A program made the position numbers and the translations under genes. A DNA stretch of 64,000 nucleotides. Origin: DASXUL01 sp036504855 (GTDB taxonomy: Bacteria; Armatimonadota; DTGP01; JAKQQT01). A model generated the notes under the pieces. That model was not told the origin of the DNA and searched no databases. It saw nothing but the letters and a program-made list of their open reading frames with translations. The stretch is taken from positions 18,248 through 82,247 of the forward strand of contig DASXUL010000160.1 in assembly GCA_036504855.1 (NCBI GenBank). Reading direction: 5' to 3'. Positions 9,301 through 18,900 of the stretch are shown here, in pieces; within the stretch, counting starts at the first letter, position 1; every line of letters starts with the position of its first letter.

Positions 9301-11610
9301 ATGAAAACCCTCGTAACGCTCGTACTTGCCGCGCTGCCGCTTGTCGCTCATGCGACCCCCGGCCAGCCCCTGCAACCCTGGCTCTCCCAGGTGCAGTCCT
9401 TCCAAACCGCCAACATCCGGCCCCACCCGCGTCTCCTGCTGACCCCCAGCGAGATCACGCGCGTTCGGGCGTCTGTCAAAGACCCGCGCATGGCCGCCTA
9501 CTGGGCCGCGGTGCGCAAGTCGGTGGACGCGGACAAGAGCAAGCCAACCGTGCCCGATCCGCCCGGCTATAAGGCGGAGTGGACCATCGAGGAGTGGCGC
9601 GCCATCGGCAACGCCGCGGGAGATGCCCAGAACCACATCCTTGCCGCCGCCTTCGCCTGGGTGGTGACGCAGGACCCTTCGGATCTGGCAGAAGCGAAGC
9701 GCTGGACGCTCGCTACGGCTCGATGGAACCCGCACGGAGCCACCAGTATTGAAGGCAACGGCGTGGATCACGCGGCGCAGGAGACTCTGCACTCCCTCGC
9801 GCTCTCCTATGACTGGCTCTACTACAAGTGGACGCCGGAAGAGAAAGCCCTACTCCAGAACGTCATCGCCGAGCGCTCCCGGGCGCTCTACAAGCACCTG
9901 AAGCCGTATCGATACGACTCCTGGAACAACCACGCCTGGTTCCAGACGACCGCCATGGTGGAGGGCGCGCTGGCGCTGGCGGGCGAGAACCCCGAAGCCG
10001 AGGCCTGGTGGAAGTACGGCGCATCGCTCTACTTCACGGAGTACCTGCCGCTGGGAGGGCGCGACGGAGACTGGCACGAGGGCACGCACTATATCTCCTA
10101 CACGCTCATCTTCGTTTATCAGTTCGCCGACTCTCTGAAGAGCGCCACCGGCATCGACGCCTGCCAGGTTCCCTGGGTCAAGAACTGCGCCACGTTCCGG
10201 CTGTACACCAACCCGCCGAAGTCCGGCGGCATCAAGTTCAACGACAACAACTACGTGGCTCCAGACTCCTGGGACCGCATGACGGCCTACAACGCGGCCC
10301 GCACAACGCGGGATCCCGCCATCGAGTGGTACGCCGAGTCCATGAATACCACGCCGCCCAGCAACCCCCTTCCGGCGCTCTACACCCTGATCTACCGCGA
10401 CATGAGCCTGAAGGCGAAAGCGCCCGGCAAGGATCTCCCGCAGGCGGTGTGGTACCGCGACTCCGGTTGGGTGGTATTGCGCACCGACCTCTCGCGCTCG
10501 GACGACGTAGAGCTAGGCCTGAAGGCCGGCCCGCACCTGGCCGAGAAGGGCGGGAAGGGGCACGACCACCCGGATCAGAACGGATTCCTCATCAACGACG
10601 GCGCCGAGCCCCTGGCCATCGACTCGGGCTACTACGACTACTACGGCAGCCCCCACCACAACAATTGGACGTTCACGCCGCAGGCCCACAACACCTTCCT
10701 CGTGGACGGACAGGGGCAGCTCATCGCCCCGGAGAAGGCCAGTTACGTAACCGCCTTCGCCTCGCAAAACGGCGGGCTTACCTTCATCGAGAGCGAGGCC
10801 GCGGACGCCTACCCGAAGGGCCTGTTGAAATCCTGGCGCCGCCAGATCCTGTTCGTTGGCCCCAACACCTTCCTCATCCATGACACCGTGAAGCCCGCCC
10901 AGCCGGCTGAGCTGAAGATGCTGCTGCACGGCCCGTCCAAGTTCGACCTCAATGGCCAGGCGTTCGTCACCACATCGAAGAAGAAGGCCCTCGCCGGCGC
11001 CATCGTCACTCCGGCAAGTCTGAAGCTGGACCAGTGGGGCGGCTTCCCGGACCCGCCGGAGCGCAAGCTGCCCACCGATCGGCCGGACGAGTGGCACCTT
11101 ACCGCCACGACGCCCGGCAAGGTCGGCGCCGCGGAGTTCTTCACGGTGTTGCGAACCGGCGAAGCCGGCAAGGTGAAAGCGCCTGACGCCGCCTTCAAGA
11201 CCACCGCTGACGGCGGGATTGGCGCCGTCCGGATCGGCGCCGCAGGTCAGTCCGCCGTATGCCGGTACTTCTCCACGCAGGGCCGCCATACGGTGGAAGG
11301 CGCGGTGACCGACGCCTCCGCGATGGCGCTCTACGGCGGGAACATGGTCCTCACAGGCGTTACGTACTTCTCCAGCGGCCGCCGAACCACATTCCGGTCG
11401 TCGGTCCCGGCGGATGTGTCTGGGGCTCTCAGCCCGCGCGGATGGAGCGCAGTCACGGTGCGCATGACTGCGCCGGGCCGGGTTCGGCTGTTCGCCGCCG
11501 CGAAACCGAAGAGCGTTTCCGGCGTTTCCTCCTGGACGTGGGAAAAGGCGACGCAGACCGTCGTCGCCCGGCTGCCGGAGCACATCTCCGCCCTGAAGAT
11601 GGTCTACTAA
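9301..11610 (+). CDS. Secreted heparinase II/III-like (alginate lyase-like) polysaccharide lyase
   Basis: The protein has 769 residues with a signal peptide (residues 1-18, ending AHA). An (alpha/alpha) toroid occupies roughly residues 40-350 and includes the WNNHAWFQ segment, where these lyases place Asn/His active-site residues. A beta-sandwich heparinase II/III domain follows with GKGHDHPDQNGFL. The enzyme should cut uronic-acid polymers by beta-elimination in the periplasm or outside the cell. It is a different subfamily from the lyase at 1-2842, since it lacks the Cys4 knuckle, so the region encodes two such enzymes. No strong ribosome-binding site is visible before ATG 9301; the signal peptide sets the start. 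The next gene is a sugar-binding protein 196 bp downstream. Confidence 0.82.
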   Translation: MKTLVTLVLAALPLVAHATPGQPLQPWLSQVQSFQTANIRPHPRLLLTPSEITRVRASVKDPRMAAYWAAVRKSVDADKSKPTVPDPPGYKAEWTIEEWRAIGNAAGDAQNHILAAAFAWVVTQDPSDLAEAKRWTLATARWNPHGATSIEGNGVDHAAQETLHSLALSYDWLYYKWTPEEKALLQNVIAERSRALYKHLKPYRYDSWNNHAWFQTTAMVEGALALAGENPEAEAWWKYGASLYFTEYLPLGGRDGDWHEGTHYISYTLIFVYQFADSLKSATGIDACQVPWVKNCATFRLYTNPPKSGGIKFNDNNYVAPDSWDRMTAYNAARTTRDPAIEWYAESMNTTPPSNPLPALYTLIYRDMSLKAKAPGKDLPQAVWYRDSGWVVLRTDLSRSDDVELGLKAGPHLAEKGGKGHDHPDQNGFLINDGAEPLAIDSGYYDYYGSPHHNNWTFTPQAHNTFLVDGQGQLIAPEKASYVTAFASQNGGLTFIESEAADAYPKGLLKSWRRQILFVGPNTFLIHDTVKPAQPAELKMLLHGPSKFDLNGQAFVTTSKKKALAGAIVTPASLKLDQWGGFPDPPERKLPTDRPDEWHLTATTPGKVGAAEFFTVLRTGEAGKVKAPDAAFKTTADGGIGAVRIGAAGQSAVCRYFSTQGRHTVEGAVTDASAMALYGGNMVLTGVTYFSSGRRTTFRSSVPADVSGALSPRGWSAVTVRMTAPGRVRLFAAAKPKSVSGVSSWTWEKATQTVVARLPEHISALKMVY

Positions 11611-11806
11611 CCGATCCGCGAAGCCGCCATGCGGTCCGGCCAACTCACGGCCGGGCCGCTTTGGCGTTTTGGGCGCCTTGAAGCCGCGCGCGAGGCGCGT
11701 TTCATACGCTACAATGCCGGTAAGGCGTGTTTTCGCGGCGCTCTATGCGGGCGCCGGCGGAGCGCCGTCCACTCGGGTGATACTTCCATCCAGGAGGCTC
11801 GCAGCC

Positions 11807-12799
11807 ATGACACGTGTGACCCGCGGAGTGTTCGTCCTCGCCACGGCGCTGATCGCGCCCCTCTTGCTCCCCGCCTGCCAGAAGAAAGTGCCGCCGAAGC
11901 CGGCTGAAGGGGCCAAACGTTACAAGATCGGCTTCGCCAACCTCACCGAGGACATGCCGTTCGCCGTGCGCGTCCGCGAGGGCATCGAGAAGGCGGCCAA
12001 GGCCAACAACGTCGATCTCGTTGTGGCGGACAACAAGTACGACGGCGCCATCGCTCTGACAAACGCCGAGAACTTCATCACGCAGGGCTGCGACGGGGTG
12101 ATCGAGTTCCAAACCGACGAGAAGTTCGGCAAGGCGATCATGGACAAGTTCAACGCCGCCAAGATCCCGGTGATCGCTATCGACATCCCGATGCCCGGCG
12201 CCACCTTCTTCGGCGTGAATAACTACCCGGCGGGACGCGTGGCGGGCGAGGGACTGGGCCAGTGGGCGAAGGCGCACTGGGGCGGCAAGGTGGATGCGCT
12301 GATTATGCTGGAGCTCCCGCAGAGCGGCCCCGTTCCGAAGGCGCGCCTCCAGGGGCAGCGCGAGGGGCTGGAATCGGTGGTCGGTAAGATCCCCGAAGCC
12401 AACGTGAAGCACCTGGACAGCAAGAACACGCTGGAAGTTGCCCGCACGCTGGTGGCCGACACGCTCACCACGCTGCCGAACGCCCACCATATCGCCATCG
12501 TCTGCATCAATGATGACACGGCGCTGGGAGCGGTGAACGCCGCCGAGGCCGCCGGCCGGTCGAAGGACATCGCCGTGTGCGCCGTGGACGCCTCCGAGCG
12601 CGGCCGCGAGGACATCCGCCGCCCCGGCAGCCCCCACATCGGCTCCACCGCCTCCTTCCCGGAAAAGTACGGCGACCACATCATCCCCGCGATGCTGAAG
12701 GCACTGAAGGGCGGCCAACTGCCGAAGGCCTTCTACACCGACCACATCTTCCTCACCAAGGACAACGTGGACAAGTACTACCCGAACGACAAGAAGTAA
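11807..12799 (+). CDS. Ribose-type sugar ABC transporter substrate-binding lipoprotein
   Basis: The protein has 330 residues. The ATG at 11807 is preceded by AGGAGG at 11792-11797 and opens a lipoprotein signal with lipobox LLPAC, so translation upstream in this frame is not used. The mature part resembles periplasmic binding protein family 1/4 (RbsB-like): KIGFANLTEDMPFAVRVREG is the first strand and helix, and IGFAN, GVIEFQT and PVIAIDIPM are successive core strands. It binds a monosaccharide and delivers it to the ATPase and permease encoded at 13425 and 14929. A 42-bp inverted repeat and a small gene separate it from the ATPase gene. Confidence 0.88.
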   Translation: MTRVTRGVFVLATALIAPLLLPACQKKVPPKPAEGAKRYKIGFANLTEDMPFAVRVREGIEKAAKANNVDLVVADNKYDGAIALTNAENFITQGCDGVIEFQTDEKFGKAIMDKFNAAKIPVIAIDIPMPGATFFGVNNYPAGRVAGEGLGQWAKAHWGGKVDALIMLELPQSGPVPKARLQGQREGLESVVGKIPEANVKHLDSKNTLEVARTLVADTLTTLPNAHHIAIVCINDDTALGAVNAAEAAGRSKDIAVCAVDASERGREDIRRPGSPHIGSTASFPEKYGDHIIPAMLKALKGGQLPKAFYTDHIFLTKDNVDKYYPNDKK

Positions 12800-12915
12800 G
12801 GCTGTAGCGCGCGGCGGCTAGCGGGTCGTCTGACCGCGCCGCCCGCGCTCCTTCACGCGCCATTCCAAACTCCCTGATACGTCATTCCGGGCTTCCCGAC
12901 ACCCTATGCCGATCT

Positions 12916-13080
12916 ACCTCTCACGTCATTCCGAGCGCAGCGAGGAATCTCGGCCTGACGAACCGCATGATGAATGCGTCACTAGCACCCGGGCCGAGGT
13001 TCGCCTGGGTGCATGTGACGTTGCCTGCACTGGCAGGCCAGGCCGAGATTCCTCGCTGCGCTCGGAATGACGTGAGAGGT
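12916..13080. repeat. Perfect 42-bp inverted repeat in a 345-bp gap (mobile palindromic element)
   Basis: Arms 12916-12957 and 13039-13080 are exact reverse complements and enclose 81 bp. Each arm carries the CGTCATTCCGAGCGC core. A shorter related piece, ACGTCATTCCGGGC, lies near 12880. The inner segment contains further small dyads (GCACCCGGG with CCTGGGTGC; GCCTGCACTGGCAGGC). Such arms are seen as scattered repeats in many genomes. The element fills most of the gap between the binding-protein gene and the small gene at 13146. Folded into RNA, it would be a strong hairpin between transporter cistrons. Confidence 0.85.
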
Positions 13081-13145
13081 AACTCGGAATGAGGCGGGCG
13101 GTAGCTCGGCACGGCCAGGGCGGGCCGCAAGAATGAATCGAGGCG

Positions 13146-13388
13146 ATGATGCCGGTGAACTACGTGGATGGAACCCGGATTCAGGTTGGCGATGCCGTGA
13201 CCGACGATGGAGAGCCCGGACAGGTTGTCCTCATCATTCTGGACGGCGAGGCCCTGCCGCCGTACCGGGCGGAGGACTGGGCGTACTTGGGGAAGGGCAT
13301 TGGCGTGCTGTCGGCCGACGGTGAACTCGTCGTGATGGGTCAGGCCGACGAGCATCTGATTCCGGCCGCTCCGAAGGGCGGCCGCTAG
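13146..13388 (+). CDS. Small conserved hypothetical protein in the sugar transporter operon
   Basis: An 80-residue protein (the second Met, at 13149, is also possible) with GAGGCG upstream. The pattern 'DGT-x2-VGD' at the start, a central 'YRAEDWAYLGKG' and a C-terminal 'DEHLI' resemble a family of small beta-rich hypothetical proteins in which an SH3-like barrel is likely. That resemblance comes from memory and is unverified. No signal peptide or membrane segment is visible, so it should be cytoplasmic. It sits between the binding-protein gene and the ATPase gene, 36 bp before the latter. Function is unknown. Confidence 0.65.
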   Translation: MMPVNYVDGTRIQVGDAVTDDGEPGQVVLIILDGEALPPYRAEDWAYLGKGIGVLSADGELVVMGQADEHLIPAAPKGGR

Positions 13389-13424
13389 AGATTCGCCTTC
13401 GGCGGCGAAAGGTCCTGTTCACCC

Positions 13425-14918
13425 ATGCTCACCATGCGCAACATCGTGAAGCGGTTCGGCGGCGTGGAGGTGCTCCACGGCGTGGACCTGTCGCTCGAGC
13501 AAGGCGAGGCGTTGGCGCTGTTGGGCGAGAATGGCGCGGGCAAATCCACGCTGATCAAGATCCTGAACGGCGACTACTGCAAGGACGCCGGGGAGATCCG
13601 GCTGGACGGCAGGGCGCGCGATTTCCGTTCGCCGGCCGACGCGGAGGCGGCCGGCATCCAGGTGATCTACCAGGAACTGAACGCCGCGCAGGACCTGACC
13701 GTTGCCGAAAACGTGCTCCTCGGGCATCTGCCGCGCCGAGCCGGTTTCGTCGTGGACTGGCGCGAGGCGTACCGGCAGGCGGAACGCCTGCTGTCCGGCA
13801 TGGATGCGAACGTGGATCCGCGCGCGCCGATGCGCTCGCTCTCGGTGGCGCGCCAGCAAATTGTGGAGATCGCCAAGGCGCTCTCTCGCGAGGCGCGCAT
13901 CCTGGTGATGGACGAGCCCACGGCCGCGCTGGCGCCTCGTGAGGTGGACCGTCTCTTCGAGACCATCGCCGCCCTTCGCGCTCAGGGCGTGGGCATCATC
14001 TACATCTCCCACCGGCTGGACGAGGTTCAGCAGGTTGCCAGCCGCGTTACCGTTCTGCGCGATGGGCGCGTGGCGGGAGATGTCCCCATGGGCGGCGTCT
14101 CCCGCGCCGACATCGTGCGCATGATGATCGGACGGGATCTGGAAGCGGCGGCGCCCCCTCCGGACGCGGAGAAGGGCGATACGGTTCTGGACGTGCGCCG
14201 TCTCTGCCGAGGGCGGCGCTACCAGGACATCAGTTTCAGCGTGCGGGCGGGCGAGATCGTTGCGCTGTTCGGCCTGCTGGGCGCAGGGCATGACGACGTT
14301 GTGCGCGCCCTTTGCGGAGCGGAACCCAGCGTCTCCGGCGAGGTCACCGTGTGCGGCGCCGCGGCGGCGCTCGGAACGCCCATTCAGGCGCGCCGCGCCG
14401 GCATCGGGTCGGCCCCGCAGGATCGCAAGAACGAAGGCATCGTTCCCGGACTCTCCGTGGCCGAGAACATCGCGCTGGGGAACTGGCGCAACGTGAGCTC
14501 CGGCGGAGTGGTTGCGAGGCGCCGCGTAACCGAGCGCGCCGAATTCTGGCGGCAACGCCTCCACATCCGCACCTCCGGCGGGCTCCGTCAGGAGTTGCGA
14601 ACGCTGTCGGGGGGCAACCAGCAGAAGGTGGTGCTGGCCCGCGCGCTTGAGGGCGGCGCGAAGGTGCTCGTCCTGGCCGATCCCACCCGCGGCGTAGACA
14701 TCGGCGCCCGCGCCGACATCTACGCCACGCTTCAGTCCCTGCGCGAGCAGGGCCTCGCCATCGTCCTGGTCTCCTCCGATATGGAGGAGGTCTTGGCGCT
14801 GTGCGACCGCGCGTTGGTGTTCGCGAAAGGCCGGGTGGTTCGCGAATTGCCCCGACATGCCGCCACCCAGCAATCGCTTCTCGCCGCCGCGGCCGGAGAG
14901 TCATCCAGCCTGCCTTGA
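13425..14918 (+). CDS. Ribose-type sugar ABC transporter, tandem ATP-binding protein (RbsA-like)
   Basis: The protein has 497 residues with two fused ATPase domains. The first has Walker A GENGAGKST (about residue 38), an atypical signature LSVARQQ and Walker B VMDEPTAAL. The second has the degenerate P-loop FGLLGAGHDD usual for this subfamily and a strong signature LSGGNQQ. Its Walker B segment reads VLADPTRGVD rather than LDEPTRG, so both acidic positions differ from the first domain. It powers uptake through the permease that starts 10 bp downstream. ATG 13434 is an alternative start. The family imports ribose, xylose, galactose or similar sugars; the substrate here is not determined. Confidence 0.9.
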   Translation: MLTMRNIVKRFGGVEVLHGVDLSLEQGEALALLGENGAGKSTLIKILNGDYCKDAGEIRLDGRARDFRSPADAEAAGIQVIYQELNAAQDLTVAENVLLGHLPRRAGFVVDWREAYRQAERLLSGMDANVDPRAPMRSLSVARQQIVEIAKALSREARILVMDEPTAALAPREVDRLFETIAALRAQGVGIIYISHRLDEVQQVASRVTVLRDGRVAGDVPMGGVSRADIVRMMIGRDLEAAAPPPDAEKGDTVLDVRRLCRGRRYQDISFSVRAGEIVALFGLLGAGHDDVVRALCGAEPSVSGEVTVCGAAAALGTPIQARRAGIGSAPQDRKNEGIVPGLSVAENIALGNWRNVSSGGVVARRRVTERAEFWRQRLHIRTSGGLRQELRTLSGGNQQKVVLARALEGGAKVLVLADPTRGVDIGARADIYATLQSLREQGLAIVLVSSDMEEVLALCDRALVFAKGRVVRELPRHAATQQSLLAAAAGESSSLP

Positions 14919-14928
14919 TCCAACGGAT

Positions 14929-15906
14929 ATGACGGAAACAGAAACCACGATCACAGACGCGCCCTCCGGCGCCCGGTTCCAGTGGGGCGAGGCGTTGGGC
15001 CTCCTGGCGGTTTACATCGTTGAGGTGGCCATCCTCAGCTCGATGTCACCGTATTTCCTGCAGTTCCGGAATATCTCCAACATCCTCGTTGCCGCATCCA
15101 CCATCGGCATCATGTCGGTGGCCACGACAATGGTCATCGTTTCCGGCGCCATCGACCTGTCTATCGGTTCGGTGGTGGCGCTCAGCGGAGTGGCCGTTGC
15201 GCAGTTCAGCCACAGCATGCCGATCGGGTGGGCCGTGGCGATTGGGCTTCTGGCCGGCCTCGTTGTGGGCCTCATAAACGGCGTCGCCGTTACGTACGTT
15301 CGCATCAACCCCCTCATCGCCACGCTCGGCACGCTGTCGATCGCCCGGGGCTTCGCGTTCGTCTACTCGGGCGGCCTCACGCAGACGATCACGGACGAGC
15401 GGTTCGGCTTCTTGGGCCGCGGCTTCCTGTTCGGCGTTCCGTTCCAGGTCATCGTGATGGCGGCGCTTTTCGCCGTTACGGCATGGGCGATGCGCAACAC
15501 GGTGTTCGGACGCAGCATCTATGCCGTGGGAGGCGCCCCGGCGGCCAGCCGGCTGGCCGGCATCAACGTGCGGCGCGTGCAGATGGCGGTGTTCATCCTG
15601 TCTGGGCTCTCAGCCGCCCTGGGCGGAGTGTTCCTCGCCTCCCAGCTCGGCGCCGGCGCGCCGCAGGCCGCCACCGGCATCGAGATGTCCGTTATCGCCG
15701 CCGTCATCCTCGGCGGAACCAGCCTCGCCGGCGGGAAGGGCGCCATCGTGGGCACCCTCCTCGGCGTGCTGATCCTGGGCACGCTCAACAACGGTCTCAC
15801 GCTTCTGGGCGTGAGCAGCTACTATCAAGACGTGGCGCGAGGCACGGTCCTACTGGTTGCGGTGGGGCTGGACCAGGCCCGCCTGCGGCTCGCCAACCGG
15901 GACTGA
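14929..15906 (+). CDS. Ribose-type sugar ABC transporter permease (RbsC-like)
   Basis: The protein has 325 residues with eight to ten membrane helices. The start at ATG 14929 lies 10 bp after the ATPase gene and gives the usual short hydrophilic N terminus before the first helix (ALGLLAVYIVEVAIL). Family landmarks are SGAIDLSIGSVVAL, INPLIATLGTLSIARG, the cytoplasmic loop SRLAGINVRRVQ and the glycine-rich VILGGTSLAGGKG. It forms a homodimeric channel with the tandem ATPase. The GH78 gene follows after 46 bp, so rhamnose or a rhamnose-containing product is a reasonable guess for the transported sugar. Confidence 0.9.
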   Translation: MTETETTITDAPSGARFQWGEALGLLAVYIVEVAILSSMSPYFLQFRNISNILVAASTIGIMSVATTMVIVSGAIDLSIGSVVALSGVAVAQFSHSMPIGWAVAIGLLAGLVVGLINGVAVTYVRINPLIATLGTLSIARGFAFVYSGGLTQTITDERFGFLGRGFLFGVPFQVIVMAALFAVTAWAMRNTVFGRSIYAVGGAPAASRLAGINVRRVQMAVFILSGLSAALGGVFLASQLGAGAPQAATGIEMSVIAAVILGGTSLAGGKGAIVGTLLGVLILGTLNNGLTLLGVSSYYQDVARGTVLLVAVGLDQARLRLANRD

Positions 15907-15952
15907 CCCTCCACGGCCACATGGCCATCGAATCACCTCCAAGGAATCCTCA

Positions 15953-18900
15953 ATGAAGACCCCATACGCCGCCATCCTCGTGGCGCTCGCCCTGATGGGC
16001 GGAAGGAGCAGCGCAGCCATGACCGCGCAGCAATTGCGGTGCGAATACCACGCCAACCCCGTGGGCATGGACGTTCTGCAGCCCCGGCTCTCCTGGATCG
16101 TGGAATCCAGCCGCCGGGCCGAACTGCAGACCGCCTATCAGATCATCGTTTCGTCGCGCCCGGACGCTGAGAAAGGCGACCTCTGGGACACCGGCAAGGT
16201 ATCTTCCAGCGAGACGGCCCATATCGCCTACGCCGGGAAGCCGCTTGGCAGCCGCGAAGAAGCGTATTGGAAGGTGCGGGTGTGGGACCGCGACGGCGCT
16301 CCGTCCGCCTGGAGCCCCGTTGCCCGCTGGTCCATGGGCCTCCTGAAGCCGTCGGACTGGACGGCGAAATGGATCAGCGCCCCGCCGATCCCCGCCGAAC
16401 CGGCCGGAACCGTCAACCCCTTCGAGGGCCTGTCCTGGATCTGGACGCCCGGCGAGGATGCGCTCTCCAACGCTCCCAAAGGGGCGCGCTTCTTCCGCAA
16501 GACGCTGTCGCTTCCCGCCGCGGATGCCTTGGCGGAGGCCACCTTCACCATCACGGCCGACGACCAGTTCTCGCTCTTCATCAACGGCCAGAACGCCGGC
16601 AGCAGCGATGGCTCCGTAGACGCGTGGCGCCGCGTGGAAAACCTGGACGTGGGCCGCTTCCTGAAGCCCGGCGACAACACGCTGGCCATCTGGGTCGGCA
16701 ACGCGGCTCCAGGCCCCGCCGGAGTGATCGGCGTACTGAAAGCGCGCCTCGCCTCTGGAGCGGCGGTGATCTGTCCGGTCGATGCCACGTGGAAGTCCTC
16801 CAAGGAACAGCAGAAGGGCTGGGAGACCGCCGGTTTCGATGACGCCCAGTGGCCGGCCGCCGTGGAAACGGCGAAGATTGGCGAGGCCCCTTGGCACGTT
16901 CCGGGCCAGGCGGTCAACACGGAATTGCCGCCCGCCCCCTTCATGCGGCGCGAGTTTCGCATTCCCGGCCGCGTTGAGAAGGCCACGCTGTCCATCACCG
17001 CCCTCGGACTCTACGAGGCCCACATTAACGGCCATAGGGTGGGGGACGACATCTTCGCCCCCGGCTGGACGGACTACCACAAGCGCGTGTATTACCGCAC
17101 CTACGACGTGACGGACCTCGTTCACGCCGGCGAAAACGCGCTCGGCGCCATCCTGGCGGACGGCTGGGCATGCGGGTATGTTGGGCTCGGCGGGCGCGAC
17201 CGCTACGGCATCGGACGGCCCCGCCTCCTGGCGCAACTGGATGTCGTCACATCGGACGGTCGCGTGCATTCCATCGCCAGCGACGGCTCGTGGAAGACAA
17301 CCTACGGGCCCATCCGCGAAGCCGACCTCCTGATGGGCGAAACGCACGACGGCCGGCTCGAATTGCCGGGCTGGGATGCCGCCGCGTTCAACGACGCCGC
17401 GTGGAAGCCCGTCGACGTGCGCGATCCGTGGAACGCGCCGCTGCAAGCCTATCCCGGCGTGCCGGTTCGCGAAATGCGCACGCTGAAGCCGATCGGCGTC
17501 ACCGAGCCGAAGCCCGGGCACTACGTCTATGACCTCGGCCAGAATATGGTCGGCTGGGCGCGCGTTGCGCTGAGCGGCGAGCGCGGCGCGAAGGTGACGC
17601 TGCGCTTCGCCGAGATGTTGAATCCGGACGGCACGGTGTATCTCACCAACCTGCGCAGCGCCCGCGCTACGGACACCGTGTACCTGAAGGGCGGGGCGGA
17701 AGTCTTTGAGCCGAAGTTCACGTTCCATGGCTTCCGCTATATCGAGGTAACGGGCGTTGCCGCAAAGCCGGCGATCGAAGACATCACCGGCGTGGTGACC
17801 CATTCGGATACGCCGCCGGCCGGCGCATTCTCCACGTCCAACGCGATGGTCAATCAGCTCCAGAGCAACATCGAGTGGGGACAGCGAGGCAACTTCCTGG
17901 AAGTTCCCACGGACTGCCCGCAGCGCGACGAGCGCCTCGGCTGGATGGGCGACGCTCAGGTCTTCATCCGCACCGCCTGCGCCAACATGGACACCGCCGC
18001 GTTCTTCACGAAATGGCTGGTGGACGTGGATGACGCGATGCGCGACGGCGCCTTCACGGACGTTTCGCCGGATGTGGCCGGCGGCGCCGGAACCGCCGCC
18101 TGGGCCGACGCAGGCATCATCTGCCCGTGGACAATCTATGAGGTCTACGGCGACAAGCGCGTGCTGGAACGCCACTATGCGGCGATGGCGCGCTACGTGC
18201 GCTGGATGGAGCGCAACAGCAAGGACCTGCTTCGCCCCGCGGAGGGCTACGGCGAATGGCTTTCCATTGGAGCGGACACCCCGAAGGACGTTCTTGCCAC
18301 CGCCTACTTCGCCTACAGCACGGGCATCGTGGCAAAGGCCGCGCGCGTGCTCGGCAAGACCGAAGATGCGGCGGCATACGAGGACCTCTACGAGCGGGTG
18401 AAGGCGGCCTTCAACAAGGCGTACGTTTCGGATGACGCGCGGATTGAGGGCGACACCCAGGCCTGCTACGTGATGGCGCTCTATATGGACCTTCTGCCGG
18501 CTGACAAGCGCGCCGCCGCGGCGCGCCGCCTCGTGAATGACATCCGGGCTCGCGGCAACCACCTGTCTACCGGCTTCATCGGGACCGGGATGCTGAACCC
18601 GGTGCTCAGCCGCGAGGGTTACACGGACGTGGCCTACCAGGTCTTCCTGCAGGACACGTTCCCGAGTTGGTTCTTCTCCATCAAGCAGGGCGCCACCACG
18701 ATCTGGGAGCGCTGGGATGGCTGGACGCCGGAAAAGGGCTTCCAGGACCCCGGCATGAACTCCTTCAACCACTACTCTTTCGGCGCCGTTGGCCAGTGGA
18801 TGCAAGCGACCGTCGGCGGCATCGACACCGATACCTCTCCCGAAGGAGTGGGGTTCCGCCGCATCGTGATTGCGCCGGAGCCTGGCGGCGATCTCACTCA

